DNA of 64,000 nucleotides from Blastococcus sp. CT_GayMR16 (GTDB lineage Bacteria > Actinomycetota > Actinomycetes > Mycobacteriales > Geodermatophilaceae). Every line of letters starts with the position of its first letter. Within the stretch, counting starts at the first letter, position 1. The stretch covers positions 62,001 through 126,000 of the forward strand of contig NZ_SPQK01000013.1 in assembly GCF_004570875.1 (NCBI RefSeq), read 5' to 3'. Shown piece after piece: positions 15,689 to 28,171 of the stretch. A model generated the notes under the pieces. It did not search any database. It was not told the DNA's origin and saw only the letters and a program-made list of their open reading frames with translations. Position numbers and translations under genes: made by a program.

Positions 15689-17388
15689 GCGTCGGCCTTG
15701 CCGGGTGTGCCGTCGTCCCCGGTTTCGTCACCCTCGGGTTCCGCACCGGATGCGGTGCCCGGGGCGCGGACCCGGTTGCGGCCGCCGCGCTTGGCGGAGA
15801 ACAGGTGGAGGTCGGCGGTGTCGAACAGCGTCCGCCAGCCCACGCTGACGGAGTCGCCGTCGACGGCGGGCGCGGTGGCCACGCCGACGCTGACGGTCAC
15901 CGGCTCGCGGACCTCGAGGTCGGTCCAGTCGGCCGCGGCCACGGCGGAGCGCAGGCGCTCCATCACCACGACGGCCTGGGCCTGCGTGGCCGTCGGAAGG
16001 ACGACGAGGAACTCGTCCCCGGCCCAGCGGTAGACCTCGTCGCCGTTGCGGCTGTGCTCGCGCAGCAGGTCGGCGACCCGGCGGAGGACGGCGTCCCCGT
16101 GCGTGTGCGACGCGCCGTCGTTGACCTCCTTGAAGCGGTCGACGTCGACGACGGCCAGCGACAGCGGCTCCTCGCCCAGGCGCATCGCACCGAGCCTGCG
16201 CTCGGCACTGCGGCGGTTGCCGAGCCCGGTCAGGGGGTCCTCCAGCGCGTGCCGGCGCAACAGCACCGCCTGACGCTCGGCCTCGCGCAGGCGGCTGCGC
16301 TGCACGAACATGTCCGCCCACATCTCCCGGCTGCGGGTGTGCGCGCGGCCGGTGTCGGAGCGGTAGGCCTCCAGCCAGTGCAGCGCCTCCGCGGGGCGGC
16401 CCAGGTCCGCCGCGTGCTGGCCCAGCTCGAGCAGGCACTGCCGGTAGCGGCGGCGGTCGCCCGCGGCGGCGAAGGCACCCGCGGCGTCCACGAGCAGCTC
16501 GATCGCCTCGTCGCCGCTCTCGACGTCGTCGTCTCGTTCGTGCACCCGGACGAGCAGGCGGGCGAGCGCCAGGCCGGTGTAGCCGCGCAGCCAGAGACCG
16601 CCCTCGGCCTCCACCCGGCGCCGGACGCGGCGCAGCGGGCCGAGCGCGCCGTCCAGGTCGTCGGCGCAGGTCAGGGCCCACGCCTGGACGACGTCGAGCA
16701 GGTCGCTCTCGTCCGGTTCGGGCTCCCAGTCCAGGTCGCGGGCGGCGACGGCGCCGGCGATGGCCTCGACGGCGAGCTCCCGGGAGCGGTCGAGGTCGCC
16801 GCGGCGGCGCAGCGTCTGGGCCAGTTCGGTGTGCTGCTGGGCCGACAGCAGCCGCAGCCGCCACTGGTCGGCCGGCTCGCGCAGGGCGGCGGCGACGTGC
16901 TGGCCGCGCATCGCGTGCGAGACCGCGGGCTCTTCCAGGTCCAGGCCGGAGAGGGTCAGCGACAGCCAGCGGTGCGCCTGCAGCAGCGCACGGGACGGCT
17001 CGCCGGCCGCCTTCCCGTCGGTGAGCAGGCTGGCGTCGACGGCGAGCAGCATGGCGGCGTCGAAGTGGTCGGCGAGCACCTCGACGTGGGCCAGGAAGGC
17101 CATGACCAGGGCGGTGTCGGCCGAGGGCAGGCACTTGTCGAGGGCCTCCCGGGCGGCCGCGACGTCGACCACGGCGGCGTCCGGGTCGTTCTCGATGAGA
17201 GCGCGGCGGGCGGTCAGCGCGTGTCGCCAGGCGATCCACTGGGGCTCGCTGCTCTCGGTGAGCGTGTCGCCGGCCTCGTCCAGCAGGGCGATGAATGCGG
17301 TGGCGTCCTCGCGGGCGCTCGCCGTCAGGAGACGCCACAGGACGGCGAAGAGGTCGCCGGGAGCGACGCGTGCCGGGCGGGGGCTCAC
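15685..17388 (-). CDS. TPR-like + GGDEF diguanylate cyclase
   Basis: A 567-residue soluble protein. Residues 1-370 are helical and TPR-like (for example RRRGDLDRSRELAVEAIAGA). About 380-550 is a GGDEF domain: DPLTGLGNRR opening, VVDVDRFKEVND metal/substrate segment, active-site variant AGDEF at 456-460, and an RNGD I-site five residues upstream, implying product inhibition. It should make c-di-GMP from GTP if the A-G-D-E-F form is active, as in some known cyclases. GTG 17388 is chosen over the upstream in-frame GTG because GGGAGG lies 3-8 bases before it. It is co-translated with the GGDEF-LarB gene. Confidence 0.9.
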   Translation of the reverse strand: MSPRPARVAPGDLFAVLWRLLTASAREDATAFIALLDEAGDTLTESSEPQWIAWRHALTARRALIENDPDAAVVDVAAAREALDKCLPSADTALVMAFLAHVEVLADHFDAAMLLAVDASLLTDGKAAGEPSRALLQAHRWLSLTLSGLDLEEPAVSHAMRGQHVAAALREPADQWRLRLLSAQQHTELAQTLRRRGDLDRSRELAVEAIAGAVAARDLDWEPEPDESDLLDVVQAWALTCADDLDGALGPLRRVRRRVEAEGGLWLRGYTGLALARLLVRVHERDDDVESGDEAIELLVDAAGAFAAAGDRRRYRQCLLELGQHAADLGRPAEALHWLEAYRSDTGRAHTRSREMWADMFVQRSRLREAERQAVLLRRHALEDPLTGLGNRRSAERRLGAMRLGEEPLSLAVVDVDRFKEVNDGASHTHGDAVLRRVADLLREHSRNGDEVYRWAGDEFLVVLPTATQAQAVVVMERLRSAVAAADWTDLEVREPVTVSVGVATAPAVDGDSVSVGWRTLFDTADLHLFSAKRGGRNRVRAPGTASGAEPEGDETGDDGTPGKADA

Positions 17389-17491
17389 GTGCCTCCCTTC
17401 ACTTCCGGATGGACCGGCCCGTGCGGGCCGGAGCTGCCAGTAGTCGAGGCAGCTTCCCCCGGGTGAGGCACCTGGCCCCACCCGCCCGCAC

Positions 17492-17497
17492 TACCCT
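17492..17497 (+). promoter_or_regulatory. Leaderless -10 of pheA (TACCCT)
   Basis: TACCCT, then 6 bases, then the ATG at 17504. There is no ribosome site between them. Confidence 0.7.
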
Positions 17498-17503
17498 CGT
17501 CGG

Positions 17504-18457
17504 ATGCCCGGGATGCCCCCCAGTACGTCTCCGACGCGGTTCGCCTATCTCGGGCCCGAGGGTACCTTCGCCGAGGCGGCGCTCCTCAGTGCAGTTGCCT
17601 CCTCGGAGGGAGCCCGGTACCCCCAGCCGAGTGTTCCTGCGGCACTGGCCGCCGTTCGATCGGGTGACGCCGACGCCGCGCTGGTCCCGCTGGAGAACTC
17701 CGTCGAGGGTTCGGTGCCCGCCACGATGGACGGTCTGGCCGACGGCGACCCCCTCGTGATCACCCGCGAGGTCTTCCTGCACGTGGAGTTCGCCCTCGCC
17801 GTCCGGCCCGGTACCGAGCTCGCCGACATCCGCTCGGTGGCCAGTCATCCGCACGCCCTCGCCCAGACCGCCGGCCGGCTCGCCGAGCTCCTTCCCGGCG
17901 TGAGCCCGCTGCCGCTCACGTCGACCGCGGTGGCCGCCGAGGCCGTGGCGGCGGGGACGTACGACGCGGCCGTCTGCGCCCCGATCGCCGCCGAACGCTA
18001 CGGCCTGGTGTCACTGGTCGGCGACCTGGCCGACCGTCCCGGGGCGGTCACCCGGTTTGTCCTGGTCAGCCCGCCGGGGCAGCCCACCGCACCGACCGGC
18101 AACGACAAGACCTCCCTGGTGGCCGTCGTCGGCGATCGCACCGGCGCGCTGCTCGAGCTGCTCCGGGAGTTCGCCGTCCGGGAGATCTCCCTGACCCGCA
18201 TCGAGTCACGCCCCACCCGCGAGCGGCTCGGCGTCTACTCCTTCTCCCTCGACTGCGAGGGCCACATCGCCGACCGGCGGGTGGGGGAGGCGCTGGCGGC
18301 CCTGCACCGGGTCTGCGACGACGTCCGCTTCCTCGGTTCGTACCCGCGGGCCGACGGTCGGGACAACAGGCCGGTCCCGGAGATGGCCGGCGACGAGGCG
18401 TTCGCCGAGGCCGCGTCCTGGCTGGAGAACATCCGCACGGGCCGCACGACGAGCTGA
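17504..18457 (+). CDS. pheA: Prephenate dehydratase
   Basis: Converts prephenate to phenylpyruvate in phenylalanine synthesis. The 317-residue protein has the catalytic PDT domain (FAYLGPEGTFAEAAL at 13-27, VPLENSVEGSV, and the conserved Thr-Arg-Phe in AVTRFVLVS near residue 185). It is followed by a regulatory ACT domain (LLELLREFAVREISLTRIESRPT) where phenylalanine binds. This is the monofunctional actinobacterial form without chorismate mutase. The start at 17504 is supported by the leaderless -10; a second ATG lies 9 bases on. It ends at a long hairpin shared with the MMPL gene. Confidence 0.97.
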   Translation: MPGMPPSTSPTRFAYLGPEGTFAEAALLSAVASSEGARYPQPSVPAALAAVRSGDADAALVPLENSVEGSVPATMDGLADGDPLVITREVFLHVEFALAVRPGTELADIRSVASHPHALAQTAGRLAELLPGVSPLPLTSTAVAAEAVAAGTYDAAVCAPIAAERYGLVSLVGDLADRPGAVTRFVLVSPPGQPTAPTGNDKTSLVAVVGDRTGALLELLREFAVREISLTRIESRPTRERLGVYSFSLDCEGHIADRRVGEALAALHRVCDDVRFLGSYPRADGRDNRPVPEMAGDEAFAEAASWLENIRTGRTTS

Positions 18458-18468
18458 TCCATGACCGT

Positions 18469-18517
18469 TGTGCACCTATCCACCTCATTCGTCCCCCGAG
18501 GCGTGGATAGCTGCACA
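18469..18517. terminator. Hairpin between convergent pheA and MMPL genes
   Basis: TGTGCACCTATCCAC (18469-18483) and GTGGATAGCTGCACA (18503-18517) pair over 14 of 15 positions with a 19-base loop. It lies between two convergent stops (18457 and 18550). Confidence 0.75.
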
Positions 18518-18549
18518 GTCACGATGGGCCTGAGGGTCCGTGCTGGGAG

Positions 18550-20655
18550 CTAGACGCGTTCCAGCTCGCGCTCGGGTTCCGACGCGCGCTTCGCGAGCCG
18601 GCTGGGCCACCAGACCCGGTCGCCGAGCAGGTGGACGGCGGCCGGCACCACCAGCGACCGGACGACGAACGTGTCGAGCAGGACGCCGAAGCCGACCAGG
18701 AACGCGAGTTCGCTGAGCAGCACCAGCGGGAGCACCGCGAGGGCGCCGAAGGTCGCGGCCAGCACCAGCCCGGCGCTGGTGATCACCCCGCCGGTCACCG
18801 CCAGCGCACGCAGGATGCCGTCCTTCGTGCCGTTCTCGACGGACTCCTCGCGGGCGCGGGTCATCAGGAAGATGTTGTAGTCGATCCCCAGCGCGACCAG
18901 GAACACGAACCCGACCAACAGGATGCCGGGGTCGCTGCCGGGGAAACCGAAGACGTGCTCGAACAGCAGGCCCGCCACGCCGACCGTGGCGCCGACGCTC
19001 AGGACGACGGTCGCGACCAGCAGCAGCGGGGCCACGACCGAGCGCAGCAGCAGGGCCAGGACGATCGTGATGACCAGCAGCACGCTGGGCACGATCACGC
19101 GCAGATCGCGGGCGCCGGTCTCGCGGGTGTCGAGGTCGCTCGCCGTCGTCCCACCCACGAGCGCGTCGGTGTCGACGCTGCTGACCGCCGTCCGAAGGGC
19201 CTGGACGGTGTCGAGCGCCTGCTCGGAGTCGGGCGCCTCGGCGAGGGTGGCGTCGAGCCGGACCAGTCCGTCCACGACCACCGGATCGCCCGGTTGTCCG
19301 GGGCGGCCCGACCCCGTGAAGGGGGTGACCGAAGCGACGCCGTCGACTGCGGACGCGGCCTCGGCGACCGCCGGCCAGTCGCCCTCCGGCGTGATGATCA
19401 CCGCGGGGCCGGCTGTGCCGGCGTCGAAGTGGCGCTCCAGCGCCTCCTGCCCGGCCGCCGACTCGGTGCCCCCGCGCACCGCCTGGCTCAGCGGGATGCC
19501 GTCGGCGGAGAAGGCGGGCGCGAACGCAGCGGCGACGAACAGCGCGACCAGGCTCCAGATCAGCACCCGCCCCGGCCGGCGGCCGACGATCTGCGCGACC
19601 CGCTCCCAGCCTCGGCCGTGCCGGTGCTCGGAGCCGTACTGCGGGCGGAACGGCCAGAACGCGGCGCGGCCCAGCAGCACGAGCACCGCGGGCAGGAAGG
19701 TGAGGGCGGCGAGCATGGCCAGCGCGACGCTGACCGCGGAGATCGGGCCGAGGCCACGGTTGGAGCCGAGATCGGAGAACAGCAGGCAGAGGACGCCGAG
19801 GATCACCGTCGCGCCGCTCGCGACGATCGGCGCCCACGATTGCCGGAGCGCGATCCCCATGGCCGTGTACTTCGACTGCTCCTCGCGCAGTTCCTCGCGG
19901 AACCGGGCGACGAGCAGCAGGCCGTAGTCGGTGGCGGCGCCCACGACCAGGATCGAGGAGATCCCCTGGCTCTGGCCGTTGACCGCGATCCACCCGGCCT
20001 TCGCCAGCAGGTAGGAGACCGCCATCGACGCCGTGAGCGCCAGGCCGGCGGTGCCGATGACGAGGAACGGCAGGATCGGGCTCCGGTAGACGACCAGCAG
20101 GATCAGCAGGACGACGCCGAACGCCGCGAGCAGCAGCAGGCCGTCGATGCCGGAGAAGCCGTCGGCGAAATCGGCGAACGAGGCGCCCGGGCCGGTGACG
20201 TAGGCCGACGTCCCGTCGACGCCGTCGATGCCCCGGAGGTCGGCGACGAGCGCCGGGAGCGCGTCGCCGAGATCCGGCTCGATCGGGAGGACGACCTGGA
20301 CCGCCGCGCCGTCCTGGGAGGGGATCGGCGGTGACGCCTCCCCGACAAGGGCGCTGCCGGCGAGCGTCGTGGCCTGCTCGATCCGGTCGCCGATCTCGGT
20401 CAGCTGCCGCTGGTCGAGCGTGCCGTCGCCCTCCCACAGCAGGATCACCGGCAGCGCACGGCTGGTCTGGAAGCCGCGCTGCAGCTCGGTGACCCGCGTG
20501 GACTCGGCGCTGTCGGGCAGGAAGGCGGCCGAGTCGTTCTCCTGCACGTCGCTGAGGCCCCCGCCGAGGGAGCCGAGGGGTCCAGCGGCGCCCAGCCAGA
20601 GCAGGACGAGGATCGCCGGCAGGAGCCAGCGGACGGACGGACGGCGGCGAGGCAT
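18550..20655 (-). CDS. MMPL-family RND-type transporter
   Basis: A 701-residue inner-membrane transporter with the MMPL two-fold layout: helix 1 near residues 10-30, a large extracytoplasmic loop to about 160, a block of five helices containing GAATDYGLLLVARFREEL, a second loop, and a second block with ALGIDYNIFLMTRAREE. The paired Asp-Tyr in the fourth helix of each half is the proton relay of MmpL proteins. Family members export lipids or drugs; the cargo is not inferable. The ATG at 20655 has an AAGGAAG site. It is divergent from a MarR regulator with a dyad between them, the usual arrangement of a repressed efflux gene. Confidence 0.92.
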   Translation of the reverse strand: MPRRRPSVRWLLPAILVLLWLGAAGPLGSLGGGLSDVQENDSAAFLPDSAESTRVTELQRGFQTSRALPVILLWEGDGTLDQRQLTEIGDRIEQATTLAGSALVGEASPPIPSQDGAAVQVVLPIEPDLGDALPALVADLRGIDGVDGTSAYVTGPGASFADFADGFSGIDGLLLLAAFGVVLLILLVVYRSPILPFLVIGTAGLALTASMAVSYLLAKAGWIAVNGQSQGISSILVVGAATDYGLLLVARFREELREEQSKYTAMGIALRQSWAPIVASGATVILGVLCLLFSDLGSNRGLGPISAVSVALAMLAALTFLPAVLVLLGRAAFWPFRPQYGSEHRHGRGWERVAQIVGRRPGRVLIWSLVALFVAAAFAPAFSADGIPLSQAVRGGTESAAGQEALERHFDAGTAGPAVIITPEGDWPAVAEAASAVDGVASVTPFTGSGRPGQPGDPVVVDGLVRLDATLAEAPDSEQALDTVQALRTAVSSVDTDALVGGTTASDLDTRETGARDLRVIVPSVLLVITIVLALLLRSVVAPLLLVATVVLSVGATVGVAGLLFEHVFGFPGSDPGILLVGFVFLVALGIDYNIFLMTRAREESVENGTKDGILRALAVTGGVITSAGLVLAATFGALAVLPLVLLSELAFLVGFGVLLDTFVVRSLVVPAAVHLLGDRVWWPSRLAKRASEPERELERV

Positions 20656-20674
20656 GATCTTCCTTGCTGGTCGA

Positions 20675-20695
20675 TTATCTCGATCGTCGAGAGAA
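20675..20695. promoter_or_regulatory. Probable MarR operator
   Basis: TTATCTCGA-TCG-TCGAGAGAA is a dyad matching at 8 of 9 positions per arm. It sits centrally in the 58-bp gap between the divergent MMPL and marR starts. Confidence 0.65.
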
Positions 20696-20713
20696 TAGCG
20701 CGAGGAGGCGAAG

Positions 20714-21187
20714 GTGACCGATCACCGGGAGCTGGCGCTGCTCCTTCGCCGGCTGACCGTTGAGTTGGATGCGGTGGGCCAGCGATTCGCCGAGGTGCAC
20801 GGCCTCAACCGCACCGACGTGCGGGCCCTCGTGGCGATCATGGACGCGGCGCGCGGCGGAGAGTCGCTGACCGCGGGGCGTCTGGGCGCGGCCGTCGACC
20901 TGAGCTCCGCCTCGGTGACCGCGCTGCTGGACCGGCTGGAGAAGGCCGGGCACATCCGCCGCACCCGGGACGCCGAGGACCGTCGCCGGGTCGTTCTGGA
21001 GATGTCCGACACCGCGATGGCAGCGGGGGCGGAGCACTTCGGTGGGCTGCAGCGCGACCTCACCGCAGCGATGGCGGACTACTCGGACGACGAACTGGCC
21101 GTCGTCCGCCGGTTCCTGGTCGACATGACGGGGGCGATCGAGCGCCACTCCCGCCCCGAACCGCCTGCCACAGTCGTGGGGTGCTAG
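20714..21187 (+). CDS. MarR-family transcriptional regulator
   Basis: A 157-residue protein with a MarR winged helix: recognition helix DLSSASVTALLDRLEKAGHI and wing RRTRDAEDRRRVVLEMSDTA. GTG 20714 has GAGGAGG about 6 bases upstream. It is divergent from the MMPL transporter and probably represses it. The gene ends GTGCTAG; the four bases CTAG also encode the stop of the convergent GroES-like gene. Confidence 0.92.
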   Translation: MTDHRELALLLRRLTVELDAVGQRFAEVHGLNRTDVRALVAIMDAARGGESLTAGRLGAAVDLSSASVTALLDRLEKAGHIRRTRDAEDRRRVVLEMSDTAMAAGAEHFGGLQRDLTAAMADYSDDELAVVRRFLVDMTGAIERHSRPEPPATVVGC

Positions 21188-21528
21188 AGGTAGAGGCCGG
21201 TCGATTCCTCGATGCGCTCGGCCGCGACGGCGTGCACATCGCGCTCGCGCAGGATGATCAGGTCCTCGCCGTGCACCTCGACCTCGTGCTGGTCCTCAGG
21301 GGAGAAGAGCACCTGGTCGCCGACCTTCACCTGGCGCACGTTGCCGCCGACGGCGCGCGCCTCGCCCCACACCAGCCGCTTCGCGACCTGGGCCGTGGCG
21401 GGGATGAGGATGCCGCCGGTGGAGCGCCGGTCGCCGTCCTCCTTGCGCAGCGACACCAGCAGGCGGTCGTGCAGCATCTTGATCGGGAGGCCGGCCTTCC
21501 CCGCCGCGGAAGCGATGTTCTCGGGCAC
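21184..21528 (-). CDS. GroES-family co-chaperonin-like protein
   Basis: A 114-residue protein of the GroES/Cpn10 beta-barrel family. It has MLHDRLLVSLRKEDGDRRSTGGILIPATA (mobile loop region), VKVGDQVLFSPED, and an acidic beta strand DLIILRERDVHAV. It is about 15 residues longer than standard GroES at the N-terminus and has no groEL beside it, so it is a paralogue rather than the main co-chaperonin. GTG 21528 is the only reasonable start, but it has no ribosome site. It lies 15 bases after the stop of the metallopeptidase and in the same frame, with TGA CTA as the junction. Confidence 0.85.
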   Translation of the reverse strand: MPENIASAAGKAGLPIKMLHDRLLVSLRKEDGDRRSTGGILIPATAQVAKRLVWGEARAVGGNVRQVKVGDQVLFSPEDQHEVEVHGEDLIILRERDVHAVAAERIEESTGLYL

Positions 21529-21543
21529 GTCGATGAACGCTAG

Positions 21544-24669
<3,126 letters not shown>

Positions 24670-24673
<4 letters not shown>

Positions 24674-25596
24674 CCCGTCAGTCGCCGAAGGTACTCAAGG
24701 CCTACGGGGCCCTCCCCGGCGCCGACTCGGTCGTCGAGCTGGGCGACCTCGGCACCTGGCGACCGAAGCTGGTCGCCACGGACCTCGACGGCACGCTGCT
24801 CAACTCTGCCGGCGAGGTCACCCCGCGCACGCGCACGGCGCTCGAGGCCTGCTGGGACGCCGGGATCCCGGTCGTCGGCGTGACCGGTCGCGGACCCCGG
24901 CTGCTCGACAGCGTGCGGGCCGCCCTCGACGGCCGCGGCATCGCCGTCCTCGCGCAGGGCGGCTTCGTCGTCGACCTGGAGCGCGACGAGGTGCTGCGCA
25001 CCGTGGGCCTGCCCCGTGACCAGGCGGCCGCGGTGATCGCCCGGATCGAGGAGGTCGCCGGCGATCTCATCGTCGCCGTCGAGGACGCCGCGGAGCAGAC
25101 CGAGATCTCCGGCCCGCTCCGTGTGCAGCACGGCTTCAACTGGCCCTACCCGGAGCCTGCCCACCTGCTCCCGCGGCACGAGGTGCTGCCCGAGGGGTCC
25201 GTGCTCAAGGCCTTCCTGCGCTCGTCGACGCTCGGGCAGGACGAACTGCTCGCCCTGGCCCGGCAGGTCACCGACCCCGCGCAGGCGGAGGTCACGCACG
25301 CGGGCCTGGGGTTCATCGAGGTGCTGCCGCCGGGGATCACCAAGGCCAGCGGCCTGGCGATCGCGCTGGAGCGGTACGGCGTCGGGTTCGGGGACGTGCT
25401 GGTCTTCGGCGACATGCCCAACGACCTCCCGATGATCACCGCCGTCGCCGAGGCGGGTGGCCGGGCGGTCGCGGTGGCCAACGCGCACCCCGCGGTGCGG
25501 GCGGCGACGTCCGGGGTGACCGGCGGCCACGACGCCGACGGCGTCGCGAGCTACCTGGAGGCCCTCTTCTTGGACGAGGGCCGCACGAATGTCTGA
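24670..25596 (+). CDS. HAD-superfamily hydrolase, Cof type (1 of 2)
   Basis: A 308-residue Cof-type HAD phosphatase. After a 30-residue leader comes motif [13 protein letters not shown] (both catalytic Asp present), motif II VVGVTGR, the C2B cap domain, and motif [16 protein letters not shown]. Such enzymes dephosphorylate sugar phosphates, nucleotides or cofactors such as FMN and PLP. The ATG at 24670 overlaps the serS stop (ATGA) and the end overlaps the next HAD gene by 8 bp, so the three are translationally coupled. Confidence 0.93.
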
Positions 25597-26392
25597 CTGG
25601 CGCCCGAGACTGATCGCCAGCGACATGGACGGCACGTTGCTGCGCTGGGACGACACCGTCAGCGAGGCCACGCTCGCCGAGCTCGGACGGTGGCGGGCCG
25701 ACGGCGTCCCGCTGGTGCTGGCCACCGGCCGGCCGCCGCGCTGGATGGTCCGGATCCGGGAGGTGCTGGGGCACGGCACCGCCGTCTGCTGCAACGGTGC
25801 GGTGCTGCTCGACCTCGAACGGTTCGAGGTGATCGACGAGGACCCGCTGCACCCCGAGATCCTGGAGTCGGTCACCAGCGAGCTGCGACGACGTCAGCCC
25901 GGCACCTGGTTCGCGGTCGAGTACGGGCTGGAGTTCCGGCACGAGCCGATCTACAAGCCGCGATGGGACGTCGACGCCCCCGGGGTCGCCGAGGCGACGC
26001 TCGAGGAGATGGTGGCCGCGCCTGTCGCCAAGCTGCTCGCCCGGCACGAGGACCTGTCCTCGGAGGAGTTCGTCGCGCTGGTCGAGGAGGTCATCGGCGA
26101 CCGCGCAACCGTCACCCACTCCTCGAGCGACGCGCTGGCCGAGATCTCTGCCGCCGGGGTGACCAAGGCGTCGGGCCTGGCGAAGGTGGCGGCACAGCAC
26201 GGCGTCGGGCCGGAGGACGTCGTCGTCTTCGGCGACATGCCCAACGACATCGCGGCTTTCGAGTGGGTCCGCGGGGCCGGCGGGCGGGCGGTGGCGATGG
26301 CCGACGCCCATCCGGATCTGATGGCCGTGGCCACCGACGTCACCGGCACCAACGACGACGACGGGGTCGCGGCCTTCCTACGGTCGCTCTGA
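25589..26392 (+). CDS. HAD-superfamily hydrolase, Cof type (2 of 2)
   Basis: A 267-residue paralogue of the upstream gene: motif I IASDMDGTLLRWD, motif II VLATGRPPRWM, lysine region GVTKASGLAKVA and motif [16 protein letters not shown]. It lacks the N-terminal leader of its neighbour. The tandem pair after serS looks like a local duplication. A GGCCGCAT/ATGCGGCC hairpin (26412-26440) follows and may end the operon. Confidence 0.93.
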   Translation: MSDWRPRLIASDMDGTLLRWDDTVSEATLAELGRWRADGVPLVLATGRPPRWMVRIREVLGHGTAVCCNGAVLLDLERFEVIDEDPLHPEILESVTSELRRRQPGTWFAVEYGLEFRHEPIYKPRWDVDAPGVAEATLEEMVAAPVAKLLARHEDLSSEEFVALVEEVIGDRATVTHSSSDALAEISAAGVTKASGLAKVAAQHGVGPEDVVVFGDMPNDIAAFEWVRGAGGRAVAMADAHPDLMAVATDVTGTNDDDGVAAFLRSL

Positions 26393-26411
26393 GGGATCCG
26401 GCTCAACTGCG

Positions 26412-26440
26412 GGCCGCATCTGCCGAAAGGCCATGCGGCC
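26412..26440. terminator. Small hairpin after the serS-HAD operon
   Basis: GGCCGCAT (26412-26419) and ATGCGGCC (26433-26440) pair perfectly with a 13-base loop, between the second HAD gene and the chemoreceptor. It could be a terminator or part of the chemoreceptor leader. Confidence 0.5.
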
Positions 26441-26476
26441 GGCACGCCGGGTGCCGATACGAGGAGGAAGCCGCAC

Positions 26477-28114
26477 ATGGACCCGACGCAGGAACCCGAC
26501 CACGAGACGACCGGGGAGACCCCGGCATCCCGGGAACGACGGTCGTGGGGTCTGCGCAGCCGGCTGCTCGGCGCGATCCTGGTGGTCGCCCTGACCACTG
26601 TCGCCGTCGGGGCCTTCGGGATCCAGCGGATGTCGGTGCTCAGTGACCAGTCGCAGCAGGTCTACGACAACGGCACGGTCCCGGTCGAGGCGCTCAAGCA
26701 GCTCCAGGTCGACTGGTGGGAGCTGTCGGCCTACACCGCCCGGGCGAACATCCCCACGCTTCCGGCGGACAGTCGGCTGTCGTCCCAGCAGAAGGCCGGC
26801 GCGACCACCCAGCTCCTGGCCGAGCACATCGCCACGACTGCTGAACTGCCGCTGTCGGACGACACGCGAGCCGCGTTCGAGCAGTTCGCCGGCGCCACCG
26901 AGCAGTACCTGACCCTGCTGGGTCAGCTGATCTCGGCCCAGGGCACGCTCACGCCCGCTCAGATGGGCCCGATCATCACCCAGATGAACGCGCACGAGAC
27001 CACCATCGGTGAGTCCCTCGTCGCGGCCGCTGCGGCTGCGTCGGTGACGGCCCGAGCCACCGCCGCCGAGGCGGAGGACGCCTACGCCACCGGCCGGACG
27101 CTGACCCTCGTCATCATCGCCGTGGGGCTGGCGATCTCCGTCGTCCTGGCGCTGCTCGTCGCTCGCGGCGTGACCCGTCCCGTGCAGCGGATCCGCGAGA
27201 TCCTCGGCCAGGTGGCCGCAGGTGACCTGACCGTCCGTGCGGGGCGCACCGGCGGCGGCGAGCTGGGCGAGATGGCGAAGTCGCTGGACGACACGCTCGA
27301 CGCCATCGGCGACGTGCTGCTCCTGGTGAGCGACTCCTCGACCCGCCTCGCCGCGGCCTCGCAGCAGCTCAACGGCGCTGCGGAGGGCATGCGGGTGAAC
27401 GCCCAGACCGCCGCGGTGCAGGCCGACGAGGTCGTGACCTCCGCCAGCGCGGTGGCGGCCAGCGTCGACACCGTCGCCACCGGCTCCTCCCAGATGGAGT
27501 CCGCGATCCGGGAGATCGCGCACAACGCCACCGAGGCCGCCCGGGTCGCCGGTCAGGCCGTGACCGTCGCCGAGACGACGACGAAGACCGTCGGCAAGCT
27601 CGGCGACTCCTCGCAGGAGATCGCCACGGTCATCAAGCTGATCAACGGCATCGCGGAGCAGACGAACCTGCTGGCCCTGAACGCCACGATCGAGGCGGCG
27701 CGGGCCGGGGAGGCCGGCAAGGGCTTCGCCGTCGTGGCCAGCGAGGTCAAGGAGCTGGCGCAGGAGACCGCCCGGGCGACCGAGGACATCTCCAAGCGGG
27801 TCGAGGCGATCCAGGCCGACACCGCGGGTGCCGTCGACGCGATCAGTCAGATCAGCACGGTCATCGGCGAGATCAACGACTTCCAGGCGACCATCGCCGC
27901 GGCGGTCGAGGAGCAGACCGCGACGACGAACGAGATGAACCGCAATGTCGCCGAGGCGGCCAGCGGCTCGCAGGACATCGCCGCGGCGATCTCCGGTCTG
28001 GCCGCCGGCACGCAGGAGACGAACGAGCGGGTCGCGGACGCCCAGCGGGCAGCCGGCGAGCTGGCCCGGATGAGCGGGGAGCTGCAGGACGCCGTCAGCC
28101 GCTTCACCGTCTAG
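26477..28114 (+). CDS. Methyl-accepting chemotaxis protein
   Basis: A 545-residue transmembrane receptor. TM1 lies at about 30-50, a four-helix-bundle-like periplasmic sensor at about 50-205, TM2 ([20 protein letters not shown]) at about 210-230, a HAMP domain ([20 protein letters not shown]), then the cytoplasmic signalling coil with hairpin tip [20 protein letters not shown] and [15 protein letters not shown], which contacts CheA/CheW. No CheR-binding pentapeptide at the C-terminus. ATG 26477 follows GAGGAGGAA. No other chemotaxis gene is nearby. A very strong terminator follows. Confidence 0.95.
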   Translation: MDPTQEPDHETTGETPASRERRSWGLRSRLLGAILVVALTTVAVGAFGIQRMSVLSDQSQQVYDNGTVPVEALKQLQVDWWELSAYTARANIPTLPADSRLSSQQKAGATTQLLAEHIATTAELPLSDDTRAAFEQFAGATEQYLTLLGQLISAQGTLTPAQMGPIITQMNAHETTIGESLVAAAAAASVTARATAAEAEDAYATGRTLTLVIIAVGLAISVVLALLVARGVTRPVQRIREILGQVAAGDLTVRAGRTGGGELGEMAKSLDDTLDAIGDVLLLVSDSSTRLAAASQQLNGAAEGMRVNAQTAAVQADEVVTSASAVAASVDTVATGSSQMESAIREIAHNATEAARVAGQAVTVAETTTKTVGKLGDSSQEIATVIKLINGIAEQTNLLALNATIEAARAGEAGKGFAVVASEVKELAQETARATEDISKRVEAIQADTAGAVDAISQISTVIGEINDFQATIAAAVEEQTATTNEMNRNVAEAASGSQDIAAAISGLAAGTQETNERVADAQRAAGELARMSGELQDAVSRFTV

Positions 28115-28121
28115 CCCGACG

Positions 28122-28165
28122 ACGCAGACGGCGCCGTCCCCGAGCGGGGGCGGCGCCGTCTGCGT
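28122..28165. terminator. Strong hairpin terminator after the chemoreceptor
   Basis: ACGCAGACGGCGCCG (28122-28136) pairs perfectly with CGGCGCCGTCTGCGT (28151-28165). The stem continues inward through CCCC/GGGG to a GAGC tetraloop, about 20 bp in all. It serves the plus-strand chemoreceptor and the convergent DUF4190-like gene. Confidence 0.92.
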
Positions 28166-28171
28166 TCTGGC

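Noticed and set aside
21184-21528. GroES-like gene as the main groES
   Set aside because: No groEL beside it, longer N-terminus, and it is coupled to a metallopeptidase and guaB1; more likely a paralogue.
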